This document shows positions 36,374 to 44,782 of a stretch of DNA of 64,000 nucleotides, piece after piece. Source of the DNA: Pseudomonadota bacterium (lineage in GTDB: Bacteria > Pseudomonadota > Alphaproteobacteria > Caulobacterales > Caulobacteraceae); assembly GCA_023409795.1 (NCBI GenBank), contig JAEYQX010000169.1:11213-75212 (forward strand), read 5' to 3'. Each line of letters starts with the position of its first letter. The stretch's first letter is position 1. The notes under the pieces were generated by a model, which saw only the letters and a program-made list of their open reading frames with translations, did not search any database and was not told where the DNA came from. The position numbers and the translations under genes are program-made.

Positions 36374-37768
36374 ATGTCGAACACCTCGTCCTCTCCCAAG
36401 CCCGTCCACGTCATCGGCGGCGGTCTTGCCGGTTCCGAAGCCGCCTGGCAGATCGCCCAGGCTGGCGTGCCTGTCATCCTGCATGAAATGCGCGGCGTGC
36501 CGGGCATCAGGACCGATGCCCACCAGACGGATGGCCTGGCGGAGCTGGTCTGCTCCAACTCCTTCCGCTCGGATGACTGGGAATACAACGCCGTCGGGCT
36601 GTTGCACGCCGAGATGCGGGCGCTGGGCTCCATCATCATGGAATGCGGCGATGCCCACCAGGTGCCTGCGGGCGGCGCCCTGGCCGTGGACCGCGACGGC
36701 TTTTCCCAGGCCGTGACGGCCCGGCTGGAAGCCCATCCGCTGGTGACCATCGTGCGCGAGGAAATCGCCGGCCTGCCGCCCGAGGAATGGGACAATGTCA
36801 TCGTCGCCACCGGCCCGCTGACCTCCCCCGCCCTGGCCGACGCCATCCTGAAGATGACCGGCGAGGAGAGCCTCAGCTTCTTTGACGCCATTGCCCCGAT
36901 CATCCACGCCGACAGCATCAACTTCGACGTCGCCTGGCGTCAGTCGCGCTACGACAAGGAAGGCCCCGGTGGTGATGCGGCCGCCTACATCAACTGCCCG
37001 ATGGACAAGGAACAGTACGAGGCCTTCATCGACGCCCTGCTGGCCAGTCCCAAGGCGGAGTTCAAGGACTGGGAAAACGTCCCCTACTTCGACGGCTGCC
37101 TGCCGATCGAGGTCATGGCCGAACGCGGCCGCGAAACCCTGCGCCATGGCCCGATGAAGCCGGTCGGCCTGACCAACCCGCGCAACCCGACGGTCAAGTG
37201 CCACGCCATCGTCCAGCTGCGCCAGGACAATGCCCTGGGCACCCTGTTCAACATGGTCGGCTTCCAGACCAAGATGAAATACGGGGCCCAGACCGAGGTC
37301 TTCCGCATGATCCCGGGGCTTGAGAATGCCCAGTTTGCGCGTCTGGGTGGCCTGCACCGCAACACCTTCCTGAACAGCCCGAGGCTGCTGGACAAGCAGC
37401 TGCGCATGAAGTCCATGCCGCGCCTGCGCTTTGCCGGCCAGGTCACTGGCGTCGAGGGCTATGTCGAAAGCGCCGCCATGGGCCTGCTGACCGGGCGTCT
37501 GACCGCAGCCCAGGCCCTGGGCCGCGATCTGGCCGCCCCGCCGCCGGAAACGGCCATGGGTGCCCTGGTCGAACACATCACCGGCGGGCACCTGGAAGGC
37601 TCAAAGTTCCAGCCGATGAACATCAACTACGGCCTGCTGCCCCCACTGGAAGCGCCCAAGGTCGACGAGGAAGGCAAGCGTATCCATCCCAAGGAGCGTG
37701 GTCGCGCCAAGAAACGCCTGCAATCCATCCGTGCCATGGAGGCAATCCGGGCCTGGCGCGACGCCTGA
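36374..37768 (+). CDS. trmFO: Methylenetetrahydrofolate-tRNA-(uracil-5-)-methyltransferase TrmFO
   Basis: TrmFO makes ribothymidine at tRNA position 54 using methylene-THF and FADH2. The 464-residue protein begins with the FAD motif [18 protein letters not shown], has the folate/FAD signature [11 protein letters not shown] (with the conserved Cys), and [13 protein letters not shown] later. It ends with a conserved basic tail. Use of TrmFO rather than the SAM-dependent TrmA is common in alphaproteobacteria. Confidence 0.97.
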   Translation: MSNTSSSPKPVHVIGGGLAGSEAAWQIAQAGVPVILHEMRGVPGIRTDAHQTDGLAELVCSNSFRSDDWEYNAVGLLHAEMRALGSIIMECGDAHQVPAGGALAVDRDGFSQAVTARLEAHPLVTIVREEIAGLPPEEWDNVIVATGPLTSPALADAILKMTGEESLSFFDAIAPIIHADSINFDVAWRQSRYDKEGPGGDAAAYINCPMDKEQYEAFIDALLASPKAEFKDWENVPYFDGCLPIEVMAERGRETLRHGPMKPVGLTNPRNPTVKCHAIVQLRQDNALGTLFNMVGFQTKMKYGAQTEVFRMIPGLENAQFARLGGLHRNTFLNSPRLLDKQLRMKSMPRLRFAGQVTGVEGYVESAAMGLLTGRLTAAQALGRDLAAPPPETAMGALVEHITGGHLEGSKFQPMNINYGLLPPLEAPKVDEEGKRIHPKERGRAKKRLQSIRAMEAIRAWRDA

Positions 37769-37778
37769 TACAGGACCG

Positions 37779-37807
37779 TTGACACCGTCGGACAGAACGC
37801 GGATACC
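37779..37807 (+). promoter_or_regulatory. Sigma-70-type promoter of the IPTL-CTERM gene
   Basis: TTGACA, a 17-nt spacer and GATACC form a near-consensus housekeeping promoter. A start near 37814 would give a leader of about 29 nt before the ATG at 37843. Confidence 0.5.
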
Positions 37808-37842
37808 CCGACTGGTAACGCAGCTTTTCGTCGGGGATTCTC

Positions 37843-38355
37843 ATGGTCAAGTTCAACCAGCCGGGCCTGCGCGGCCTGCCAGCGGCCCTGATCTTGGCGG
37901 CTGCGGTCGCGGCCCTGCCCCAGATGGCCCTGGCGGCCAGCGTGCTCAGTATTACGCCAGCCTCCACCGGCCCCTCTCGCGCGACCACGGAAGTCTTCAG
38001 GGTGGTATTTGATGAGCCTGTCACAGGTGTCTCAGCCTACGACTTCGGCCTTTCTGTCACTGGCAGCGCGGGCGGAAGTATATCTGCTCTCATCCCATCT
38101 GGTGCCGCCGACTTTAACGTTCACATAACAGGAATCCACGGAACGGGCACCCTCAGGCTGGACCTGAACGCCGGTAACAATATCCAGACCGCCAGCTCAG
38201 CCCCGATCCCGGCCTTTACAACTGGCCAGGTCCGCATTGTGAACGATGCTGCGGCGGCCATACCGACCTTGACCGAGTGGGCCATGATATTGGTGGCCCT
38301 GGCTCTTGCCGGGGCTGCGGCCCTGCGGCTGACCGCCCGACCCCGGCAGGCCTGA
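37843..38355 (+). CDS. Exported protein with IPTL-CTERM sorting signal
   Basis: This 170-residue protein has a signal peptide (about 1-32) and a short beta-sandwich-like domain (VFRVVFDEPVTGVSAYDFGL), similar to adhesin or surface repeats. The C-terminus is a textbook IPTL-CTERM: IPTLTEWAMIL (140-150), a hydrophobic helix and a basic end (RLTARPRQA). Such tails are thought to be recognised by exosortase-type enzymes. The central codons are less GC-rich than those of neighbours (for example gtatttgatgagcct), a sign of transfer. Confidence 0.85.
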   Translation: MVKFNQPGLRGLPAALILAAAVAALPQMALAASVLSITPASTGPSRATTEVFRVVFDEPVTGVSAYDFGLSVTGSAGGSISALIPSGAADFNVHITGIHGTGTLRLDLNAGNNIQTASSAPIPAFTTGQVRIVNDAAAAIPTLTEWAMILVALALAGAAALRLTARPRQA

Positions 38356-38363
38356 CCCGCAGG

Positions 38364-39140
38364 TCAGGCTGCGGCGATGGCCTGCCAGCCTACATAGACG
38401 GCCACGATCAGGATCAGTCCGGCGAACAACTGGCGCCCCAGCCGGGCGTGGTCGCCCAGCCGACGGGACAGGGGCAGGCCCGCCAGGGTGCCAAATACGC
38501 CGCCGATGGCCATGGCCACGACCACCCACCAGTTCATCAAGCCTGACAGACTGTAGTTGACGGCCGTGCTGGCCCCGAACGCCACAACGCTGAGCAGCGA
38601 AGTGGCCTGGGCTGCCGACAGTGTCATGCCTGCGGCCCACATCAGCCCCGGGACAATCAGGAAGCCGCCGCCGATGCCAAAGAAGCCGGCCATGGCACCG
38701 ACGCCCGAGGCAGCGACGGCGACACGCGGAGCCATGTCCCGGTTCAGCCGTGCGTGCGGATTGCCCAGCCCCCTGGCCGGGCGCAGCATCGCCAGGCCGA
38801 CCAGCCCCATCGCCAGGGCAAAGGCCAGAAGCAGGCTTGGCCCGTCGATTGCCTTGGCCAGGCTGGAGCCCGCCCAGGAGGCAGCTGAGCCTACGACGGC
38901 GAACAGGATGGCGCAGGGCCAGCGGACGCGCCCTGCCCTGGCCTGCCCGGCCAGGGCCGTGACGCCGTTCAGCGCCACCCCGGCCGCCGAGGCCGCAATG
39001 GCCACGTGCGGCTCGGCAATGCCAACGACATAGAGCAGCAGCGGAACGGCCAGAACCGATCCTCCGCCTCCGAACACCGTCAGCAGCAGGGCCACCAGGC
39101 CGCCACTCAAGGCGGCCAGAAGCCATTGAACCGACTCCAT
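38364..39140 (-). CDS. TauE/SafE-family sulfite exporter
   Basis: This 258-residue membrane protein is predicted to have about eight helices and shows the duplicated glycine-rich motifs FGGGGSVLAVPLLL and GFFGIGGGFLIVPGL typical of TauE/SafE. It would export sulfite or thiosulfate made by persulfide oxidation. It follows the rhodanese gene by 4 nt in the bigR operon. Confidence 0.9.
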   Translation of the reverse strand: MESVQWLLAALSGGLVALLLTVFGGGGSVLAVPLLLYVVGIAEPHVAIAASAAGVALNGVTALAGQARAGRVRWPCAILFAVVGSAASWAGSSLAKAIDGPSLLLAFALAMGLVGLAMLRPARGLGNPHARLNRDMAPRVAVAASGVGAMAGFFGIGGGFLIVPGLMWAAGMTLSAAQATSLLSVVAFGASTAVNYSLSGLMNWWVVVAMAIGGVFGTLAGLPLSRRLGDHARLGRQLFAGLILIVAVYVGWQAIAAA

Positions 39141-39144
39141 GGCC

Positions 39145-39678
39145 TCAGGCCCGCTTCATCCTGCGGTTCCACGGCATCACGGCCAGAAGATGCGCCATGC
39201 CGCAGAAGCCGGTTGCACCCGCCACGAACAGGCCTGCGCCGACAAAGGCGCTGATGGCCCACAGGCCGGGGTGCACCAGGGTGCCCAGGACGGCTCCCAG
39301 CAAGATCAGACCACCGGCGGCCATCTGGACCTGGCGCATCAGTTCCAGCGGCTGCTTCGTGTCCAGCCTGATCGGCAGACCGGCCTTCTTCCAGCCATCC
39401 AGCCCGCCTTCCAGCACATGGGCGGGACCACTGACGCGCGCCGCCAGGCGATCACAGGCTCCATTGGTGCGGTTGCCGCTGCGGCACATGAAGACCACGT
39501 CCTTGCCCGCCTCAAGATGGAGGTTGGCGGTCTCGAACGACGACAGCGGGGCCAGGACCGCCCCGGCAATGTGCTCGCGCGCATGTTCATCGGGTTCGCG
39601 CACATCGACCAGAACGGCGGTGCCAGCCTTGAGGCGGGCGGCCACTTCCTGGGCCGACAGGGAGATCAGCGGGTTCAT
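39145..39678 (-). CDS. Rhodanese with C-terminal membrane domain (YgaP-like)
   Basis: The 177-residue protein has a rhodanese domain with the catalytic Cys in FMCRSGNRT (near residue 67), followed by a two-helix membrane domain of DUF2892/YgaP type (about 120-165: AAGGLILLGAVLG ... GLFVAGATGFCG). It would transfer sulfane sulfur at the membrane. The ATG overlaps the bigR stop (TGATG). Confidence 0.88.
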   Translation of the reverse strand: MNPLISLSAQEVAARLKAGTAVLVDVREPDEHAREHIAGAVLAPLSSFETANLHLEAGKDVVFMCRSGNRTNGACDRLAARVSGPAHVLEGGLDGWKKAGLPIRLDTKQPLELMRQVQMAAGGLILLGAVLGTLVHPGLWAISAFVGAGLFVAGATGFCGMAHLLAVMPWNRRMKRA

Positions 39679-40019
39679 CAGGCTTGTCCTTCTTTTGCAG
39701 GCTGGCCCGGTGCGGGCGGGCAATAGATCTCGGCCAGGGTGGCGATGACCTTGAGGGCGGCAGGGTCGGCTATGCGGTAGAAAACCGCCGTCCCCTGCCT
39801 GCGCGCGACGATCAGCTCGTCCTCGCGCAGGCGGGCCAGGTGCTGCGACAGGGCGGACTGCGAGAGACCCAGCTCCAGCTCGGCCACCTGACGCTCTCCC
39901 TCGCCCAGCTGGCACAGGATCATCAGGCGGCTTTCGTTCGACAGGGCCTTCAGCAGGCGCGCGGCCTGGCCGGCATTCGCCTGGAACTGCTCAAAGGTCA
40001 TGTTTGCGAGATCAACCAT
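39678..40019 (-). CDS. bigR: ArsR-family persulfide sensor BigR/SqrR
   Basis: This 113-residue winged-helix repressor has the DNA-recognition helix in LSQSALSQHLARLRE. Cys36 and Cys100 occupy the positions of the redox pair that forms a polysulfide bridge in BigR/SqrR, and metal-binding His/Cys sites of ArsR are absent. It heads the operon with the rhodanese and TauE genes and is divergent from the persulfide dioxygenase gene. The palindrome at 40039-40053 is the likely operator. Confidence 0.88.
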   Translation of the reverse strand: MVDLANMTFEQFQANAGQAARLLKALSNESRLMILCQLGEGERQVAELELGLSQSALSQHLARLREDELIVARRQGTAVFYRIADPAALKVIATLAEIYCPPAPGQPAKEGQA

Positions 40020-40038
40020 GGGCCCGATATATAAGACA

Positions 40039-40053
40039 TTGCTAAATTAGCAA
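40039..40053. promoter_or_regulatory. BigR operator in divergent promoter
   Basis: TTGCTAA-a-TTAGCAA is a 7-bp perfect inverted repeat in an AT-rich stretch 20 nt before the bigR start and 40 nt before the opposing gene. Size and AT-rich symmetry fit ArsR/BigR operators. A further partial half-site GCTAAT lies at 40056. Confidence 0.7.
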
Positions 40054-40092
40054 GAGCTAATATTATGCGACGCAAGATTGAGGAGTAGTTCC

Positions 40093-40968
40093 ATGACCCC
40101 CCTGCCCCAAGGCCCGGACGTGACCGGCTTCTTTGATCCGGCGACCCATACCGTGACCTATCTGGTGGTGGACCCGGCGACCCGGGCCACGGCCATCATC
40201 GACCCGGTGCTCGACTATGACCCGGCCGCCGCCCGCACCTCCACCGCCTCGATCGACCGGGTGATGGAGGCCATCCGCGAACGCGGGCTGAAGCTGGAAC
40301 GCGTGCTGGAAACCCATGCCCACGCCGATCACCTGACCGGAGCGGACGTGATCCGCAGCCGCACCGGCGCGCCCATCGGCATTGGCCATGACATCCGCAA
40401 GGTCCAGCAGACCTTTGGCACCCTGTTTGCGGCCCACGACGTGACGCCCGATGCCGTGGTGTTCGACGAGACCTATCGCGATGGCGACCGCTTCACCCTG
40501 GGCCAGCTCGAGATCGAAGTGCTGCACACGCCGGGGCATACGCCCGCCTGCGTCAGCTATCACATCGGCGACGCGGTCTTCGTCGGCGACACCCTGTTCA
40601 TGCCCGACTATGGCACGGCCCGCTGCGACTTCCCCGGCGGCGATGCCCGCACCCTTTATGGCTCGATCCAGAAAATCCTGGCCCTGCCCGATGACACGCG
40701 AGTCTTCATCGGCCACGACTACCTGCCCGGCGAAGGCCGCACGGATTATCGGTGGCAGACCACGGTGGCAGCTCAAAAGGCGGGCAACATCCACATCGCC
40801 GGGCGCAGCGAAGCCGAGTTTGTCGCCCTGCGTGAAGCCCGCGACGCCACGCTCAAGGCCCCGCAACTGATCCTGCCGGCGCTTCAGGTCAACATCCGCG
40901 CCGGGGCCCTGCCGCCGGCCGAGGAGACCGGCCAGCGCTTCCTGAAACTGCCGCTGAACGCGATCTGA
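40093..40968 (+). CDS. blh: Metallo-beta-lactamase-fold persulfide dioxygenase (Blh/ETHE1-like)
   Basis: The 291-residue protein has the metal motif His75-x-His77-x-Asp79-His80 (THAHADH), then HTPGHTPACVSYH and GHDY. ETHE1-type enzymes bind one iron and oxidise glutathione persulfide to sulfite. AGGAG stands 7 nt before the ATG at 40093. Divergent pairing with bigR matches the bigR-blh locus known in Xylella and Agrobacterium. Confidence 0.9.
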   Translation: MTPLPQGPDVTGFFDPATHTVTYLVVDPATRATAIIDPVLDYDPAAARTSTASIDRVMEAIRERGLKLERVLETHAHADHLTGADVIRSRTGAPIGIGHDIRKVQQTFGTLFAAHDVTPDAVVFDETYRDGDRFTLGQLEIEVLHTPGHTPACVSYHIGDAVFVGDTLFMPDYGTARCDFPGGDARTLYGSIQKILALPDDTRVFIGHDYLPGEGRTDYRWQTTVAAQKAGNIHIAGRSEAEFVALREARDATLKAPQLILPALQVNIRAGALPPAEETGQRFLKLPLNAI

Positions 40969-40974
40969 CCGGCG

Positions 40975-41601
40975 TCAGACCCGGCCGCGCAGGACGCTCC
41001 AGAACAGCCTGAGCCGTTTCAGCGGCTCGGGCGCGTCGGGGCGCGACAGGCTGGCGTGGGCAACAGCGGGAAAGGCCCGGGTCGGCAGGGTCTTCAGGCC
41101 GCGGTTGGCCGCCTGCCGCATGGCTGCGGCGTCGTCATGCCGCCCGGTCTGGATCAGGCCCCAGCGCCGTCCCGCCGCCGCGACCGCCTCGTCATGCCCG
41201 GGCCCCGCCAGGATCCTTGCCGCGACCTGCATCGGCCCCACGTAGAAGGCATCCAGGTCATGGGGCTGGTTGTGGACGCGGTCGATGTGAGCCTCGATCA
41301 GGGCGTCAAGGGGAGCCCGCTCCAGCCCATGCCGGGTGACCACGGCGGTCAGGGCTTCCAGCACCGGGTGCCCCACGCGCGGGGTCTGGCTGAAGACACC
41401 GTCCATCTGCTCGGCCCACCAGGTGTAGCGCATCTCGGCCAGCATGGGCTGGGTCACCCGCGTCGGGATGGCCAGCAGTTCAGCCTCAAAGGCATAGAGG
41501 GCCATTAGGTCGGCGCGCAGGCAAGCATCCTCGACAAAGCGGCTGGACAGCCAGCGATCGTGGTCGGCGGCGCGCACCTGGGCATCAAGGTCTGGGCTCA
41601 T
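40975..41601 (-). CDS. Squalene/phytoene-synthase-like protein lacking the Asp-rich motif
   Basis: This 208-residue protein has the helical squalene/phytoene synthase fold by pattern (RFVEDACLRADLMALYAFEAELLAIP ... MRYTWWAEQMDGV ... HPVLEAL). The first Asp-rich motif (DDxxD) needed for prenyl diphosphate binding is not present, so it resembles the NDUFAF6-type non-catalytic branch linked to complex I assembly. It follows secF in the same direction. ATG at 41601 is preferred because a GGGGGATGG site precedes it. Confidence 0.8.
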   Translation of the reverse strand: MSPDLDAQVRAADHDRWLSSRFVEDACLRADLMALYAFEAELLAIPTRVTQPMLAEMRYTWWAEQMDGVFSQTPRVGHPVLEALTAVVTRHGLERAPLDALIEAHIDRVHNQPHDLDAFYVGPMQVAARILAGPGHDEAVAAAGRRWGLIQTGRHDDAAAMRQAANRGLKTLPTRAFPAVAHASLSRPDAPEPLKRLRLFWSVLRGRV

Positions 41602-41655
41602 GGGCAGGCCATCCCCCATCCTGGCCGCCGTGACAAGGTGTGCGGGGAAGCGGCC

Positions 41656-41692
41656 AAAAAGAAACCCTCCCTTCCGGCAGGAAGAGAGGGTT
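41656..41692 (-). terminator. Intrinsic terminator after secF
   Basis: On the minus strand AACCCTCTCTTCC / GGAAGGGAGGGTT (one mismatch) closes a TGCC loop and is followed by TCTTTTT. Confidence 0.85.
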
Positions 41693-41715
41693 CCACAGGC
41701 CAGGGGCCGGGTCGA

Positions 41716-42678
41716 TCAGGGACGGCTGGCCATCCCGAACTTGACCGGCTTGTTGTCCTCGTCCAGGGCACCGCGCTTGACGCCCCACAGCATGATGATC
41801 GGCGTGCCGACATAGATCGACGAATAGGTGCCGATCACGATACCGAACATCAGGGCGATCGAGAAGCCGAACAGGGCCTCGCCCCCGAAGATGGCCAGGA
41901 CCGCCAGGACGCCCACGGCAGTGACGCCGGTGATGATCGTCCGCGACAGCGTTTCATTGATCGACAGGTCGATCACTTCGCGCAACGGCATGGTTTTGTA
42001 CTTGCGGAGGTTCTCGCGCAGGCGGTCGAACACGACGACGGTGTCGTTCATCGAATAGCCGATAACGGTCAGGATCGCGGCCACCATGTTCAGGCTGAAC
42101 TCCAGCTTGAACAGGACGATCAGGCCAAAGGTCAGGATCACGTCGTGAACCAGGCCGGCAATGGCACCGAGGCCGAACTGGGGCTCGAAGCGGAACCAGA
42201 TGTAGGCAAACATCAGGACGAAGGCCATGCCCAGGGCCATGAGGCCGTTGACCAGCAGCTCGCTGGACACCTTGGAGCCCACGACGCTGACGCCCGAGAA
42301 GTTGACCTCGCCCACCGCCTCGGTGATCGCGGTCTGGACGCGCGACACCACGGCCGCCTGTTCCTCGTCTTCCGGCATCTGGAAGCGAACGATGGCCTTC
42401 TGGTCACCGTCGATGTTCTGGACCTGGACCTCGCCGAGGTTCAGGTTGTTCATCGCCTCGCGAACGGACGCCGCCTCGACCGTCTTTCCGGCCGGAGCGG
42501 ACATTTCCATCACGCCCCCGCCCTTGAAGTCGATACCCATCTCCAGGCCCGGATAGAAGCAGGCCACGATGGAGGCGATGCACAGGAAGCCCGAGATGAT
42601 CCCGGCGATCGGCGCATACCGCACAAAACGGAAATTCGTCTTCTGCGGCAGTAGTTTGATGAGAGGCCATCCACGCAT
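41716..42678 (-). CDS. secF: Protein-export membrane protein SecF
   Basis: SecF with SecD uses the proton gradient to drive late steps of Sec export. The 320-residue protein has a first membrane helix, the motif MGIDFKGGGVMEM, a periplasmic domain and five C-terminal helices with GYSMNDTVVVFDRLREN. ATG at 42678 lies 5 nt after the secD stop; a GTG overlapping that stop is the alternative. Confidence 0.96.
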   Translation of the reverse strand: MRGWPLIKLLPQKTNFRFVRYAPIAGIISGFLCIASIVACFYPGLEMGIDFKGGGVMEMSAPAGKTVEAASVREAMNNLNLGEVQVQNIDGDQKAIVRFQMPEDEEQAAVVSRVQTAITEAVGEVNFSGVSVVGSKVSSELLVNGLMALGMAFVLMFAYIWFRFEPQFGLGAIAGLVHDVILTFGLIVLFKLEFSLNMVAAILTVIGYSMNDTVVVFDRLRENLRKYKTMPLREVIDLSINETLSRTIITGVTAVGVLAVLAIFGGEALFGFSIALMFGIVIGTYSSIYVGTPIIMLWGVKRGALDEDNKPVKFGMASRP

Positions 42679-42683
42679 CACTA

Positions 42684-44279
42684 TCACTCCGCGATCGGCA
42701 GTTTCTTGGGCTTGGCTACCTTGAGCCAGTACCCGAGCAGCACCTGGGCGACCATCACCGAGGAGAACATGGAGGTGAAGACGCCGATGGTCAGCGTCCA
42801 GGCAAAGCCGCGCACCGGGCCAGCGCCGAACATGAACATGATCAGGGCCGCCACCAGGGTGGTCAGGTTGGCATCGATGATCGTGCCCATGGCCTTGTTG
42901 AAGCCGGCATCCATCGAGGCGATGACCGAGCGCCCTGCCCGGGCTTCGTCGCGCATACGCTCATAGATCAGGACGTTGGCGTCCACGGCCACGGCGAAGG
43001 TCAGCACCAGGCCCGCAATACCCGGCAGGGTCAGGGTGGCCTGGGTCAGGGACATGGCCGCAATGATCAGCAGGCCGTTGAGCAGAAGGCCCAGGACCGA
43101 GATGCCACCGAACAGGAAGCCATAGGACAGGATCATGAAGGCGATGATCAGGGCAAAGCCGATCATGGTCGAAACCTTGCCCGCCTGGATGGCGTCTTCG
43201 CCCAGCTCGGCACCCACGACGCGGCGTTCCTCGACATTCAGCGGGGCTGGCAGGGCACCGCCGTTCAGCAGGTTGACCAGTTCAGAGGCCGACTGGATCG
43301 AGAAGTTGCCGGTGATCTGGCCGGTGCCACCCAGGATGGCCGACTGGATCGTCGGGGCCGAGATGATCTTGCCGTCCAGGATGATGGCAAAGGGCTTGCC
43401 CAGGTTCTGGGCAGTGGCCTCGCCGAAACGACGCGCGCCCTGGCCGTCGAAGCGGAAGTCGATGGCGGCGCGGCCGTTCTGGTCGGTGCCCACGCTGGCG
43501 CGGGTCAGGTTCTCACCCGAGACCAGGACGCGCTTCTTGACCAGGTAGGGCGTGCCCTGCTCGTCAGCCAGCAACTCGGCATCGGGCGGCACCCGGCCAG
43601 CCATGGCGTCGGCCAGGCCATTGGTCGAGGTATCGACCATCTGGAAGGTCAGCTGGGCCGTCTGGCCGATGATGCGCTCCAGCTGGGCCGGATCGCTTTC
43701 ACCCGGAGCCTGGACCACGATGCGGTCAGCGCCCTGGCGGGTGATGGAGATTTCCTTGGTGCCGGTCGAGTCCAGGCGACGGCGGACGACTTCGATCGAC
43801 TGGTCCACAGCGCGCGGGCCCATCGCATTGATGGCGGCATCCGTATAGACGAAGCGGATACGGTCATTGGACAGGCGGGTGGCGGTCCGGTCCACCTGAC
43901 CCTGGGACGCCCCGGCCTGGGCCAGGTTGCGCAGGGCGGTCATGGCCGCGTCATTGGCGTCCTTGCCGGTCACCGTGACGATGACGCCGTTGGGCTCGCG
44001 CTGCAGGCTGGCAATGGAGATGCCCTCGGACGCCAGCGTCACGCGGACGTCCTCGACCAGGTTGCTCATGCGCTTTTCGCGCAGGGCCGGAACATCGACC
44101 TCGAGCAGAAGATAGGACCCGCCTTGCAGGTCCAGGCCCAGGTTGAGGCCATTCTTTGGCAGCCAACCGGGCAGAGCCTCGCGCTGGGCAGGCGTCAGGA
44201 CGTTGGGATAGGCCAGCAGTAGCCCGAGAACGAGCGACAGCCCGACCAGGACGACTTTCCAGCGCGATAGCTGAATCAT
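42684..44279 (-). CDS. secD: Protein-export membrane protein SecD
   Basis: This 531-residue protein has the N-terminal helix, GLNLGLDLQGGSYLLLEVD, a large periplasmic domain (about 40-330) and the SecD/SecF membrane domain (AVAVDANVLIYERMRDE). It lies between yajC and secF in one operon. Confidence 0.97.
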   Translation of the reverse strand: MIQLSRWKVVLVGLSLVLGLLLAYPNVLTPAQREALPGWLPKNGLNLGLDLQGGSYLLLEVDVPALREKRMSNLVEDVRVTLASEGISIASLQREPNGVIVTVTGKDANDAAMTALRNLAQAGASQGQVDRTATRLSNDRIRFVYTDAAINAMGPRAVDQSIEVVRRRLDSTGTKEISITRQGADRIVVQAPGESDPAQLERIIGQTAQLTFQMVDTSTNGLADAMAGRVPPDAELLADEQGTPYLVKKRVLVSGENLTRASVGTDQNGRAAIDFRFDGQGARRFGEATAQNLGKPFAIILDGKIISAPTIQSAILGGTGQITGNFSIQSASELVNLLNGGALPAPLNVEERRVVGAELGEDAIQAGKVSTMIGFALIIAFMILSYGFLFGGISVLGLLLNGLLIIAAMSLTQATLTLPGIAGLVLTFAVAVDANVLIYERMRDEARAGRSVIASMDAGFNKAMGTIIDANLTTLVAALIMFMFGAGPVRGFAWTLTIGVFTSMFSSVMVAQVLLGYWLKVAKPKKLPIAE

Positions 44280-44322
44280 GTCAGGGCTCTTTGTGAGTGA
44301 GCTTCAGCGGTCAAGTGACCGC

Positions 44323-44634
44323 TCAGCCCTTGTCGTTGGCGGCGATGGCGGTGCGGTTGCGGACGTCGGCGATCATCGACTTGACGACGCGGACGTTCAC
44401 GCCCTGGGCAACCTCGACCATGGCTTCGTTTTCTTCCACGCGGGTGATCTTGCCGACCATGCCGTTGGACAGGACCACTTCGTCGCCACGCTTGATGGCG
44501 GCGATCTGGGCCTGGTGCTGCTTCATCCGCTTCTGCTGCGGACGGATCATCAGGAAATAAAACAGCACGAAGATCGCAACCAGGGGTGCGATGTTCACGA
44601 TAAGGGCCGTCAGGCCACCTTCAGTTCCGTTCAT
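44323..44634 (-). CDS. yajC: Preprotein translocase subunit YajC
   Basis: This 103-residue protein has one membrane helix (LIVNIAPLVAIFVLFYFLMI) followed by RPQQKRMKQHQ and a small SH3-like domain (GDEVVLSNGMVGKI). It is the first gene of yajC-secD-secF. The ATG at 44634 (MNGTEGGL) is preferred over an upstream in-frame start. Confidence 0.95.
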   Translation of the reverse strand: MNGTEGGLTALIVNIAPLVAIFVLFYFLMIRPQQKRMKQHQAQIAAIKRGDEVVLSNGMVGKITRVEENEAMVEVAQGVNVRVVKSMIADVRNRTAIAANDKG

Positions 44635-44782
44635 TGGAAACTCCCCGAACCGGGCCAACCTCAAACGGGGGCCCCAACTTAATCAAGGCGCGGAAACTAG
44701 GGTGCGCCGGGGGGATTTGCAACGCACGCGCGACAGGCTGCGACAAGGCGGTGCGGCCCGGACACGCCGGGCCGCCAGGACC

